From Nyssa sinensis (Eukaryota > Streptophyta > Magnoliopsida > Cornales > Nyssaceae), in contig CM018032.1 of the NCBI GenBank assembly GCA_008638375.1, positions 54,852,882 to 54,916,881 of the forward strand: a stretch of DNA of 64,000 nt, read 5' to 3'. Positions within the stretch are counted from its first letter, which is position 1. The number at the start of each line of letters is the position of its first letter. This document shows, piece by piece, positions 22,201-35,400 of the stretch. Both the position numbers and the translations under genes were made by a program. The notes under the pieces were generated by a model. That model did not search any database, was not told where the DNA came from, and saw only the letters and a list, made by a program, of their open reading frames with translations.

Positions 22201-23995
22201 TGGGCAAAAAATTTGGGATGAGAAATAACGAAATTAAGATGAAAATTTTATGTTGGGCTAAAATTTTGGGTTGAGAAATGATAGAAATTATAAGAAAAGA
22301 TTGAAGTAAGTCGTAATTTTAAGATGAACTAGTTTGAAATTGGTCAAAAATTTATGTGCAGAATTTTTTTAGCCCACCGCAGCCCACTAAAACCTCTGCC
22401 TCTGCGCATAGAAAGATAAACTAAAAAAATATCTTATGGCAAGATAAGTTATGGAGTTTTTTTCTTACCACTAGAAAATTTTCCGCAATGAAGAATAAGT
22501 ATGCGATTTTCGGCGTATATTACATTATATGTTCTAATTTTGTTACCTTTGATGGGGAATTTGAAATGGTTCCATAATTTGGAAATGTTGGATGGGTAGT
22601 AAAGCCAAATGCCTCTTCTGATAAGTAGTGCATCCATTTTCCATCACTTGCACCAGTACTGATATCCATTAAAGAGCCATGGCCATGGGTGATGTTGGGT
22701 GGGCATGTATCTAATGGCATTGGATAATCAGAGCTCTCTTCACATCTTCCCTCAGAATATAGGTCATTAATACTGGATGAATGATCACTATATATGGGGT
22801 TAGTAGCTGTAGCAACATAATGCTGATCTCCAATCTGCTTTGGGCCAGTTTCATTCTTCTTAAACACTCGACACAGTGCATAAACATCCTGGAAATTTCT
22901 CAAACAAAAAGCATCATTTGAGAGATCAATTCAATTTTCTCTACATGCTAGTGTAACTGTTCTTTATTATATGACCAGTAATGATTCACAGTCCCATTTT
23001 TTTAGCCGACCTTTACCTTCGAAGAAAGTATAGTTATAAAATAGCATAAAGTTTCTTTACTATTATGCAAATCAATTTGTATTACTATAAAGAAACTCCA
23101 TGCTTCTTTTACTATAAGTCTTTTTTTTTTCGCGGTCCATTAATATGGCCCAAGTTTTGAAAGAAAAAAGTTAAAGAGTATTGATTTATGATCCATTCAT
23201 CTTCATCTATGTAATGTGTCACTGAGTAAAAGAGAAAGAAGAGAGACGGAGAGAGAGGAAAGAGAGGGGACTAAAATAACTCTCATACTCGGTGATACAT
23301 TACATTGATAAAGATGAATCAGTTAGAAATCATTACTCAAAAGTTAATGCATACACCAGCTACAAGTAATGTTGACGTGACAAATATGGTGTCTGATAAC
23401 ACATCAGGTGGACTGTCAAGATTCAAGACAGGTTAAGAAGGTAGGACGTGTATCATAAGTGAAGGAGCAAAAGGAGAACATGTGGCAAACAATACAAGGG
23501 TGTGCCAATTGATTGAACTAAAATGACAGAAAATAAGAGAGATTAAAGATTTGGACCTGCAAGCCAGAGGCAGTTTCACATTCTCTTTCATCTAGCCTGT
23601 ATTCGTGCATGACCCAATCAGTTCGAGCCCCATGAGGTGCTCTCCCTCTGTAGTAAACTAGGGTTTTCTTCATGCCCACAGCCCTCATCTGTGATTTCAC
23701 TCTTCGATCCTTCCCTGTGGCCTTCCAGTAGCCAGCTTTAGTTGCACGATTAGTTCTTGATCCATTGGGATATTTTCGGTCTCTAGGACTAAAAAAGTAC
23801 CATTCTAGATCTTTGCTTGGCAATAATGATTTTCCTGTAAGAGCACTTCCAAATTCATTAATCTCATTATAGTGACAATATATTCAATTAAATTTATATT
23901 AAATGGGTGTAAAAAGAAAAAGAAAATAAAGTTAGATTCAGAGATGTTAATCAAAGTTTCAGAGTTTTTTCATGGGACCTTATAGTCCTATTGTG

Positions 23996-24030
<35 letters not shown>

Positions 24031-25206
24031 GACACGCACACGTACAACTGCACCCCAAGAGTATCCATATATTGAAAGATTGACTATATATATAACGCAT
24101 AAATGCAGCAATTATTTTAACTCCACTGCAATGCAAAAATCCTTTCAAAGTGCATGGAAATGGGCTTTCCTTCTCCATGTGAGACAGTATCTTCCATCCT
24201 CATGACCATAATTACTATTAAAGATTTTTTTTTTTTTTTTGGATAGGTAAATCACACGCACTACATACTGTGCTCGTAGGGGGGGGGGGGGTTTGAAAGA
24301 GATTTCAGTTAAGTTAGAGCTTGTTGGTTATTACTAAAATTTACGAAGCATCGAGGAAGACAAATACTAATGAAGCTCCATTAAGTAATGAGAAAAAAAT
24401 AGACCAAGAACAATTGAAGAAGAAGTTGGAGCTCGTATATCTGGGAGACAAAGCAATCATGTTCTTTTTTTATCTCTAGCTTTTTGACTACAGTCTCTCA
24501 ACTGAGCACAAATCTTTGTGTTTTTAATAGGAGATCAAAAGATGTAGGGACCATGACCCTATACCCTTAGGGAACTTCCTTTTCCATGCATCAAGAGCAT
24601 AAACTTGAGATCACATAAGATATTTTATACTAAAGTTTATGATCGATCTTTGACTAATAAAGCTTGTTCATGCATATAATTCATCTCCATCCACAGAACA
24701 ATTGAACAAAAAAGAAGGCAAAGCACGCCCAAGGAACATTGAAAAAGCATTCAATGGGGGGCTTTTCATATTCTTGAACATGAATACTCAATATAAGATT
24801 AGTTCTGAAAAACAATGATGCAATGAAAAGTGAAAAAATATTGTAACTTTAGGACGGGTTTTGTCTCTTTATATTTTTGTTTAATTCTTAATAAATGGAT
24901 GGGAAATGCACATAAAATTATACCTTTCTTCATAGTCACTTTCTAATTAATCATTTTTGGGTAATGGGTCATTTCATTTCTCAATCTTCAATAACAATGA
25001 AATCATGATATATATACAATGATAATGGAAGCTAGAGAAAGGATCATACCTGGTAAATCCCAAGGTTCACACTTGTAGAGATCAACTTCAGGGATGACTT
25101 CAAGTTCGATCCTACGGCCATTGATCTTTCTCTTGAGATAGTAAGAGACGAGTTCCTCGTCGGTGGGATGGAACCGGAAACCAGGAGGCAATGAAACAGG
25201 AGCCAT
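19242..25206 (-). CDS. NAC transcription factor, NAC045/NAC086/NAC028-like, with two C-terminal hydrophobic segments
   Basis: Exons: 25206-25050, 23834-23557, 22888-22547, 21683-21258, 21146-21068, 19957-19242; 1998 nt, 665 aa. All introns are GT-AG and in frame. The DNA-binding NAC domain fills residues 5 to about 157, with subdomains [69 protein letters not shown] and [30 protein letters not shown] and the domain wording place it near Arabidopsis NAC028/045/086; NAC045 and NAC086 act in sieve-element differentiation. The middle carries the clade motif [16 protein letters not shown]. Near the end are hydrophobic segments at about 556-574 ([19 protein letters not shown]) and 643-663, so the protein may be held in a membrane until released, as in NTL-type NACs. 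That regulation is inference. ATG 25206 begins the conserved [10 protein letters not shown]. The 5' flank (25450-25620) is GA-rich. Confidence 0.92.
20014..21003. mobile_element. Inverted-repeat element in NAC intron 5, interrupted by a second foldback element
   Basis: The left edge AAATTACACTGTCTCTATAA and the right edge (ending ATCAATCTAATTT) are diverged inverted repeats. An inner pair, CAAAATGATAAAACAACCAC at about 20638 and GTGGTAGTTTTATTATTTTG at about 20855-20874, is nearly perfect. A related, uninterrupted element lies at 56045-56519. This copy is about 1 kb because a 530-bp foldback unit is inserted in its left part. Confidence 0.5.
20107..20636. mobile_element. Foldback element, copy 2, nested in NAC intron 5
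   Basis: It matches copy 1 (15021-15550) over its whole length in the same order, including TCTAATCAATAATATTTTTTA and AAAGTTAACAATTAAACTTTTT, and it has the same inverted-repeat edges. It is about 530 bp, like copy 1, and lies inside the left arm of the 20014-21003 element. Confidence 0.6.
21727..22415. repeat. Repeat in NAC intron 3 with GGGGCGGAGCC edge
   Basis: It starts CAGGGGCGGAGCCGG, a common edge of plant non-autonomous DNA elements, and contains many AAAATTTT words. The phrase AAACCTCTGCCTCTGCGCAT occurs at about 22004-22023 and 22390-22410, suggesting a nested or duplicated element. It has no coding capacity. Confidence 0.5.
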
Positions 25207-28200
25207 TTCCTTTGGAACTTCTTCTGATCCTTTTCCAAGAAAATCTAGAAAATATATATGATCAGCCTCGTACCCTCCAAAAAAAACGAAGGATACCAGC
25301 CTCTGCAATCAAGAACTATACATCAGTACTGCACAAAACCCTGAAATGATATTAGTCTTCAAAGCAGAAATTCATGAATAGTCTAGAGAGAGATAGAGAT
25401 CAATAATCATTGAAATATGATCATATTACCATAAAAAAGAACATGATCATAAGTAATAATCAGAGAGAGAGGGAGGGAGAGACCTTAGACAGAAGAAGAG
25501 ACAAAGATGAGCTAGAGAGAGAGACGAGTCAAGAAGGGAATTAGGTGGGAGAGATAGAGAGAGAGGGATTGAGAACTGGGGGCCTGGTTGGGGTTTTGAT
25601 AAGAAGACAAAGAAAGGAGGAAAAAAAAGCAAATGGAGGCTGCCACCCCTTCCTTAACACTTTATCTTTTAAATTTGTTTTTTCAGGTCACATACACAAA
25701 TGATGCTTGTTATCTTTCTTCACAAGCCCTCTCTCTGTATCTATATCTATATCTTTGTCTGTCTCTCTATCTCTCTCCAATTATCCCATGCTTCATTCAT
25801 GTCCTTTCTTTCGAATCTGAGTTCTACGTTAACTAAGAACTGTGGAAAACGAATTGGCGGCGTCCTGTATTACAAAGAATGTTCCTTTCACATGCTTATG
25901 ATTGCTTTCATCAGGAAGAACCAAAAAAAAAAAAAAATTGTTTATGACAGGCCAATTAACCGACAAAAACCGACCATCTCTTACTCATTCATCCCTACAA
26001 TGGTTTACTGACTTTATTCCCTTTGGCTCCTGCCTATAAAGTTAGGCAGTTAAGGCAAATTAGGTAAACTATCTGAGTTGCACTTATTAGAACTAGTTGA
26101 TCAGCAGATATGCATTTCAGATTAACTTTTACGATAAATAATCAATCTTGATTATATTTTAAAATTTATTATTGATTTATTCAATTTGGGTCTTGGATAA
26201 ACTGATAAATATGTTAAAAGGATATAAAAAATTAAAGGCTTAACTTGTTTGATAATATTATTGTTTTCGATTTTAATTTTTAAAAATTAAAACAAAAAAT
26301 GGATTTAATTGCTTGTTTTTGTTTTTAATTTTTTTTAAAAACGTTTTTAAACTTAATCTAACAACTAGAAACGAAAAAAGTAATTTTTAAAATTTTCAAA
26401 AACAGAAACGAAGACACGGAAGTAACTTGCACTTTCTAAATTTTAATGAGATTCAAATATTAACTTCCATTGACTACAATAATTTTCACTTTTTATTACA
26501 CTCTTAAAACAATTATAATTTCTTTCTAACTCTTCCACGTATCTATCGTCACTTTGCCATTAAGCTCTTTGGCTTCTCTTTCAAAGTTTACTCCCAAGCC
26601 TTCTTCCATAATATGAAGGCACTTTCTCTATTCTCTGCACAAGAAGCCCCATGTGCATATCTATATACATAGGTAATATATATATATATTAGGTTTGACG
26701 CTGACTTGGTTATCAAACATGTTTTCTAATTTTATTTTTATTTTAAAAAAATAGTATTATTATACCAAACACGTTTTCTATTTTTATTTCTATAAAAAGC
26801 AAACGAAAACTAATTTATATTTTTATAAAACTGAAAATCAAAAACAGAAAAATGTTACCAAATACAACCTAAATTACTTGAACTTGAATTAAATAATTTG
26901 ATAGAAAATTTCCTTTGATATTAATCTTGCATTTGAATTTTATTTTGTAGATTGTTAATTTTCCACCTAAATTTGAATAACTCATTAATTAACTTGTTTA
27001 CATTAATTGGAACTAGCACGGTTGGTAACTCATTTCTTTCTTTCCCTTCACCTCACTCTCTCTATTAGAAAGGTGTGTAATTTATTTTTTATTCACATTA
27101 AACTGTCCTTTATTAATGTACTAGTTACAATTTGTTGGATTTTGACCCAAAAAAATTCAACTTGTTAACAACTCAAATTATCTCTTAGAAGTGATTGTGG
27201 TTCCTCCAATTGAAATTATTTGGTTCAAATTTATCAAATTCATGATTTGTCATCTAGTTTAAACTTTAAGCCAAGAACAATGTTTTAATGACTAACAAAA
27301 TAGAGTTTACTGGTGAGTCCTATAGATATAGGTCTCACTTCATATGAAAAGGTGAACACAAGATGAGCAATAAAATATTTCTCTTAAACTAGATATTGTT
27401 TGATCAAGAAAAGGCTCATATTTTTAAATTAAACCTCACAATTTTTCTCAAGCTGCTTTAATATATTCCATATCATTTATTTTTTAAGTATTTAATAAGA
27501 TATATGATGTGACATACATTATTGAAGAAGAAATTTAATGGTGAAGATCTTGGTCCATTTCATAAAATATTTGTTAAATGTATTTAATAAGTAAAAAATA
27601 TAATTAATTAAAAGCATAATGTACAAAATAAAAGCCATTTGATAGAAACTTTTGTGAATGGAATTGACGTACCGCTGTGTTTGTGTATCTTTTTAATAAT
27701 ATCATGTCATGTGTATTATGATTTATATTTTCAAGTACGTCATAACACAAATGATAGTACTGCTATCAGAAGAATATGCTATCACGTGGTGGTTTAAATT
27801 TACTAAAAAATCCCTCCATCACATAACTCTCTTAAAAATAATTTAATTTAAATATTAAGTCTTTACCGTTAAGTCTTTCACTCATATTTGGATGGATAGG
27901 TTCTGATTTATGTGAGTAAAAAATTTCTAAAATCTAAATAAAAAAATTATGAAAATAATAAACTTTCCTAAAATATGTTTCATGTGAGTATAAAATCTAT
28001 AAAAAAAAAAAATTACTCGGAACATTGATTCACAAGTTTAGAAAAATTATATATTGATCTCGGTATATTAATGATCTGGATGAATGAACACTGATCACAT
28101 CAATAAAACATATGAGTCATCTGTTGATGTACCTATAGTTTATTAGTCTGGATATAATACATCTGAATCAATGAATAACAACTCCCAAGCTTAAAGAAGT

Positions 28201-28702
28201 CATGGTCCACAATTTTTCTTGATAGGGTCCGTTAGAATAATGTTACGCATTTCATGTATTTTTCCTCAAAAAAAATGTTCGAATAATATAAGTGATGTAA
28301 GAATTATTGATTAATAAAATAATTTTAAAAAAAACAATTGTGTTGATAATATTTAATGACTATTTTTTTTTTATGTGAACAAAGATATGGATGAAGACAT
28401 ATAGACCATAAAACACTAGTCCAACAGTTATTGTCACATGAAAGTAAAAGGTATGCACGTGGCAGAACAGGATCACTTGTGCAGTCTTCGTCATTCATCC
28501 TTCCAAAAAGTGATGCCCAATTGCTCTGTCTCTCATACTTTTCCTTTTCATTTGTTAATCTTTTGGTGCTTTTCCACTTTATGTTTCTTCATAATTATAT
28601 CACCCAATATATTTGTATTTAATGTGCTTTTATTGTTAGTATTGGTGGTGGTGTTGATTATGATAAAAATTAAGTATGTTTTAAAACAATTTCTTTGGGG
28701 TA

Positions 28703-28739
<37 letters not shown>

Positions 28740-31700
28740 AGGGTATGTCAATTGTAAGTTGCTTTACTGTGAGGAAAAATAATTTTATTTTCTGTGGTGA
28801 GATTAAATACATTTAAGTCTCTTCAATCTTATTAACAACAATCTTCTATACTTTAAATTTTTCTCTTTTTTTGCATTTATATTTTTTTCTTAATTCTTTT
28901 TTTTTTTCTCAAAATGTAGAGATAAGAAATTCAATGCATCAATTTTCTTTAAGAGATAAAAAAACATGGAGAATTTTTGTCATTTTTATTCAATATTACC
29001 TTTTAAATTATTAACCGATTTTATTATCTAAGCGAGTTAAGTTTTATTTAATTGTTTTCTATTGCATTATCTATTCTATTTGATTTATTTGCATATGTTA
29101 CAATTTTTTTAAAATTCAAACTGTATTTTTGTATGTTGTCACAAATAATATTAATAAATAATTGCAATTATGATTTTCTTTAAGAAAAGATTATATAAGA
29201 ATAAGAATGTTTTCTTTATTGATTTAGTTTTTTATAAATATCATGGATGGTATAAAATTATGAATTAAAATAATGATGAAATTTATTTTATCATGTTTTT
29301 TTGGTATGTGCGGCGGTCTAGAACTCTCTTTTGTTTTTTTTATTTATTTATAAAAGGATAGAAGAGGAGAATCGAACTCACAACAATTATAATATGAAAA
29401 GTAAACACTCACACCTACTCGAGTTAGACCTCAACTCAACTTTCTTTCTTTTTCTTTTTCTTTATTTTATAGATCGGTCAGGTATTATCATATGTCAATT
29501 TCTGTGCACCAGATTAAAAGCTCTCTTCTTGCGACGGCTAAGCTCATTATTTAAGTTCTAATTGTGAACGATCGACATAAAAAAAATTCAAATTCAAAAT
29601 ACTTGAATTGTATCATTAACGTTTTTAACATTGGATCACATTTACAGAGTGATACCCAAATAGAGATTATATATATAAAAAAATCTATTATCAAGTGGTG
29701 ATTTAATTAATTCAAGGCCTGGGTGATGATGAAAAGAAATAAAAGGCAGAAATAAAATAATGATTTATTTGAAATAATTAAGCCAGAAATGATTAAAATA
29801 AAGGAAATAATTTTTGTGTTAGTTCCATATTAAATTGGTTTCCCATTCACACGGAAAACAAACAAAAGCTTGTTATGAACGCGTATTTAGAACAGTGACC
29901 CAATCATTAATTAGCCATTAATATATTCATTAAAGTTATTAAAATAACAATCAACCAAAAACTCCGACCGAAAGTAAGCCCTCCCAAGGATTTTTATTAG
30001 TCTAAATGCCCAAATTAGCTCCATAATCCAACATCACATGAATCTACAGCCTCAAAGAAGAAAAAGAGAGAAAAAAAAATAAAATAAAAAATGTAAAGAT
30101 AAATAATTAATAATTGATTTAATTATATAAAATTCAAAAACTAAAAAGCAAACACTTTTTTTTATCCATGTTAATCAAAGAAATCCCTTTTTTATTATTA
30201 TAATATCTAAAACATCTTCAAAGCCATCAAGTGTACTGGTCTACATATAATATTAATTACTTTTGAGCTATATATATATATATATATGTCCACATTGCTT
30301 TTGTCACCTCATCTTATTTCCAAAAAAATACATTATTTTTTTTTTTTGAAATTTATTTAAAAAAGTTCAAATTCTGCCACATTATCAAACATAAAATATT
30401 CTTGTTGAAAGGGTTTACTAGAAAAGTAATGCTATTTGTACAAATTTATGTATCAAATTTTACATTTTTAACGCAGGACAATGATTTATTAATCAATCAT
30501 TAAAATATTGTTTCTAATCACCACTAATGATCTTATGTAACATTACTTCTGATGTCAAATTTGAAATAAAAAATTTAGAACATTTAATATTATTATTATT
30601 ATTAGAGGGGGGAGGGAAATTCAATCGTACGGTAGCATATAATTTTTTCATGATCATGCAAATCAAATTTAAATAAGTGACATAAATAATGTTACGATAA
30701 TGCTATAATTTAAAATATACGACATATATTTAGATCTAATTTGTACGATTATGGTCAAACTTTAGACTACTTTACCACCGACCTTTTTTTTTTTCGAGAA
30801 TTCTTAGTAATAGTGATGCTTAATCTTATGTCCATAATAACTCAATCTTATAGTAGCATCTCATTATTCTTTAGTTAAAATAACAATTTTTTTATTAGTA
30901 GTATGAAATTAAATATTGATGTTGAAGCAGACACTGGTTTAGTAGTATTATAGTTTTAGTGATTATCTTTCTCATTCCCGGAAGAAAGAGTAGGGACTCT
31001 TTCAGAAAGGAAAGAGACGGGTTAAAGTCCCTCTAGGAATAAGGAGAAAAGGATTAGTAAAAATTTAATATATTGACTCTAGTGATTAGTTAGACTTTAA
31101 GAAAAAAGAAGTTTAAATTTTGATATTACAATATATATTTATCAATTCATGCTTAATTATTTTATATTTGAGATAATTATAGTGTCAAGAATTAATAAGC
31201 ATTACTTGGAGCAGAATAAAAATACAAAAGAAAGCAAATTACTATTTGAAAAAACCAAATTTGATTAGTCAACATTAATTTGTATTATATGTAAAATAAA
31301 AAATATTAATTTTTAAATTTGAATATAAAAAGTTAAAAACTCACTTTATTATGGTGTTCATCCATAAAATCAAATGCAAAATATGCCTGATCACTACAAC
31401 ATTTTTCCATTAGTATCAGAATTGACTTTTCCTCGTAATACTCTAAGCTGAAGATTTGATAAATGTTGCTCCAAAGAACTGTTCGTTTATCTCAATTTGT
31501 CCTCCAAAATACATTAAACTACACAATTAATGAAGACAAATCCCACCTAAGGCAACAACCCGGGGTCACTCATGGACTCTCATAAGAACGTCTCAAAGGT
31601 TAGTAGGAGTTCTGATTTACAACCTAATCATATGACCGAAGGTCATGATTGGTAGAAAACGGTTCTAGGTTACTCAAAAAAAAAAAAAAAAAAAGTCATA

Positions 31701-32458
31701 ACAACCTAGTAAAATGTCCTACCTAGGTCTATCAATGGGCCAAGTTTGGTCAAACCCATTAAGATCAATAGATCCAAACCTGGACCTGCTAAGTACCCAT
31801 TTTAGTAGGACCCGAACCGGCCTCCACCATAAGCAGATATGGTTATTTTCTCAATGCTTAAAGACCCAAAATTTTATCTGCCAGTCTTTTTAGAGACGTC
31901 AGAGAATAACCAACCACAAGTGACAAGTACAAACATGTGAAAATTTGAGATCATAAATTATTTTGCATCCAAATGATCAACTGTTTGTAATAAACCCAAC
32001 AATGGGAAGAAATGTATCCAAGCACCATTTTTATTCATGCCTCTAAATTCTAAAACCACTACATGGATTCACAAGTTCCATTGGAGCCTCCATTTGTTCT
32101 TTGGTTACAACTACGAGAGAGATATGCTACTCCTTATTGATAACTATACACTCTATGATGCAGGTAAAACAGAGCATATGAACAAATACCGAAATTTAAA
32201 TACAGAAAATTTTCAAATTCCTCTGCAATCACTTCCTCCCAAAATATTTCATCCTCCACCAACTGCTTGCAATGGTATATGAGACTGTCAAATGAATAGC
32301 TAACAAGAAGAAACTTTTTTTTTGCCTTTAATGTCCCATTTCCACTACAAACAATTATGGATTGGCTCCTGCAGCATGAAACTGTCCTCTTGCTGGCGCC
32401 TTTTAATTCAATGTGTCAGCCCAAGTTTTACAAGTTATGACAGGAAAGTAAGGAAACA
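25207..32458. other. 7.3-kb intergenic region, no gene supported
   Basis: The first 400 bp hold the GA-rich 5' flank of the NAC gene; the final few hundred bases before 32459 contain the 3' UTR of the PRAF gene. Between them is AT-rich DNA with (TA)n at 28708-28736 and 30271-30288, diverged T/A-rich repeats at 26230-26400 and 26700-26870, a tRNA-like SINE fragment at 29340-29435, a poly(A) run at 31678-31695, and a GGACCCGAACC-type dispersed repeat near 31730-31850. The open frames here are short, overlap simple repeats or have no recognisable similarity. Confidence 0.55.
29340..29435 (-). repeat. Possible tRNA-derived SINE fragment
   Basis: On the minus strand a box-A-like stretch (GGTCTAACTCGAGTAGG, 29430-29413) is followed after about 33 nt by a box-B-like GAGTTCGATTCTC (29379-29367) and then an A-rich tail. 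The spacing suits an internal RNA polymerase III promoter. There is no acceptor stem, so it is not a tRNA gene. Confidence 0.4.
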
Positions 32459-35400
32459 TTAGCGCTTTACCATATCTTGGTTCGAGCTTCGGTATCCTTC
32501 AATGTCATACTTCTGGTATACCTCTAGTTGATTCTCTTCCCACCATCTTTCAGCTTCCTTCTCAGTAAATTTTTTGCGGCTGCAATATACAATTCCAAGG
32601 TCCAGTGATTATTCAAAGTTCATTCTAATTTCAAGAAAACTTAGATTAAAACACTATTGCACACCACTGACAATGAAATTAGAAGAGAATGAACAAGATT
32701 GGAAACAATTATGCACATTACAACAAAGTACCTCCTAGTATAAAGATACAGTGAGATATACATCAGTTTTTAGGTAGCAGGATACTTCCTTTTTTCTTTC
32801 TTTTTGTGTGTGTGTGTGTGTTTTTTCTTTTTTGGGGGGGGGGGGGGGAGTTATTGCATATGAGGAGCTGCCTGATCCATTAACATCAAATGACTTCAAC
32901 AGATAGCAAATTACCTGAATCTCACTCGCTTGAGACCCTTCTGCCCACTTGGCAAAGTAGTGAATGTGATATATACACCAGGTTCATACTGTTCTACCCA
33001 TTCATGCTTCAAGGCTTTTATTCCATTCTGTCTAGAATCTGTTCTTCTGACACTTGATTCCTCTGCCGATCTAGTGTCGCCATGGTACATGTCTTTATCA
33101 TACAAAGATTTTAGTGTATTGGAGAACACTGCAGGAGAACTACATAGGCTACCGAATTTGTCCTCTGGTGGTCCAACTTCAGGAGGCAAATGTGCAGAAA
33201 CAAACATAGGGTTTGCACCCTTCAGGGCCGGGCTATCTGTATGTATGGATGTGATTTGGGGCAGATTTGCACCAATGCAATCATTCACTTCTCTTCCAGC
33301 AGAAAGTTTCTCAGACATAGTACGAAGCTGCAGCAAATGATACATGAATCACACAAGACTCGTTATGTCACTAGTATGTGCAAACTATATAAACTAAAAG
33401 TTATTTTCTCATCTCTACTTTATTTAAAGGTAATTTATGAGGAAGATAAAATTACGAAATCTTTAGTGTTTGTGCTAATGGATTAGGGTGCTTATTATTC
33501 AATATACAATTTAGGATCACTAATAAGCTGCATTACTGGATAATTTAGTAAGGAAGCCATTTTACAGCATTCACAAGTGCATTGACTTCTTTTTTTTTTT
33601 TCATATATTGCCACTCATTCATCTTTTTTAAGTTCTGTACGACTTCTGATTTTTTTATTTCCAACTTTGGGATTGTGTTTAAACAATGTTTCCAGCTACT
33701 GTGTTATCTTGTCTGATGCTAAGCTGTGCAGCTGGTATTGATTGATTCCAGGACTTCTTGTCTGATGCCATGTTGTGCAGCTGGTGTTGATTGATTCCAG
33801 GACTAGCCAACATAGACCAACATGAATATTAGAAACCATGTTTCTTAATCACAGATTCAATTTGATTGATCACCTTTTTTTATGACATAAATAATTTAGT
33901 TACACATTCGGACATTCCTTAACAACTTGAGTTTTAAGAGGAGTTAGTTGTTAACTTGGCATTAGAGCAAGGTCAGTCTTTTATTCAAGGGCGGAAGTAT
34001 TAGTAGGCTGACCTGGGCTAGAGCCCCCCCCCCCCCAACAAAATTCTAGAAAAAAAATTCACATGTAAAATTTTGGCCCTTTTCAAATTAGCCCAGCCCA
34101 ATCTTTACCCATTGAATCCCATCATTTCTCTCATTTCGCACCTAAAAATCTTGGCCCACCCCAAAATTTTGGGCTAAAATTTTGGCCCAACCCAAAATTT
34201 TCCTCCTAAAATTGTTTAGCCCTCCCCAATTTTTTTTTCTTCTGGTTCCACCCTTGTTGCATTCAAAGCTCACTGCCTACCTGTGTTTGGTCCACTCATG
34301 GAGGGGAGTCTAGCTACACACGAGGGGGCGTGTTGATGATATTAATAATTAGGTTACACCCCCTCTAACAACTTAGGCTTTTAGAAGACTTGATTGTCAA
34401 CATTTTTGATACATCGTTAAAGAAAGCTTACATTACAGCAATGCTCATCATCACCCAGAATGAAGCATATAATTACCAACCAAATATACACATCCATACT
34501 ATATATGAATAGACGTAAACCTTCCTTCATTTAAGGAAGTTGTTACACCACTTTCACCAGTTTTACTTTCCAAAAAGAACCCTAATTACTCAGCGGGTAA
34601 TTATGCAAACATAATTTCATTGGTTAGTGTTATTAGCTAACTTCTCACCCATATTCCCAAAGAATTGAGAAGTTTGGGTTGATGACACAACACAGTTTTA
34701 ACTTTCACTAAATGATATAATTCTCCTCATAAAGTAACAAGTTGACATTCAAAAAAATCACATGTATCCCATTGAATTGAAGTAGAAGCAAAATTCAAAA
34801 AGGAATGAGGCATTCAAAATAAAAATTACCCTTAATGTCAAGGCTTTTATAACATCCTTTGCTGCTTTACACTTCGCAGCTTCCTCCTTTGCTAACGACC
34901 AAGTTTCCTCAATTCTTTGTTGACATTCTTGAATTTTCTCCCTTCTTGTTTGACATAGCTCTTCAAGACTCTCAACCTATTAAGAGTGCATGAAACTCAG
35001 TAGAAAAAGAAGAGTGTATAGAAGCTTTTCCAATTGCACACTCACAACAGGGAAACATATTGACTTATATAAAATTATAAAAAAAAAAAAGAAGATCTTG
35101 ATTGCTGCTTAAAAACAGAAAGGACAACTATAAATAATAGAAAAATTCATGTGTGAAGGTTGCTTGTTTACACAGAAGATAAAAGAACAAAACACTTTAT
35201 ATAGTACTATAGGGGAGCACACATTATGTGTGTGTTCCTTTAGTGTATTGCTTTTTCTATACATTCTGTTATTTCCCACTCTCTTTGCTGTTATCGTTAC
35301 CCATCAAAACTTTTCTCAAATTGTTAATACAACACAAAAATATCAAAAGGGGGTGGTCATATTCTCTTGACAATATAGAAGATACTTCTTACCACCAAAA

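Noticed and set aside
28431..28560. Less AT-rich island with overlapping short open frames
   Set aside because: It runs straight into AT-rich sequence and a (TA)n tract, with no splice-compatible neighbours. A non-coding RNA is possible but unsupported.
32834..32848. Long poly(G) run in PRAF intron 8 (and poly(G) at 24279-24290)
   Set aside because: Homopolymers of this kind are common in plant introns and prone to length error in sequencing; no function is implied.
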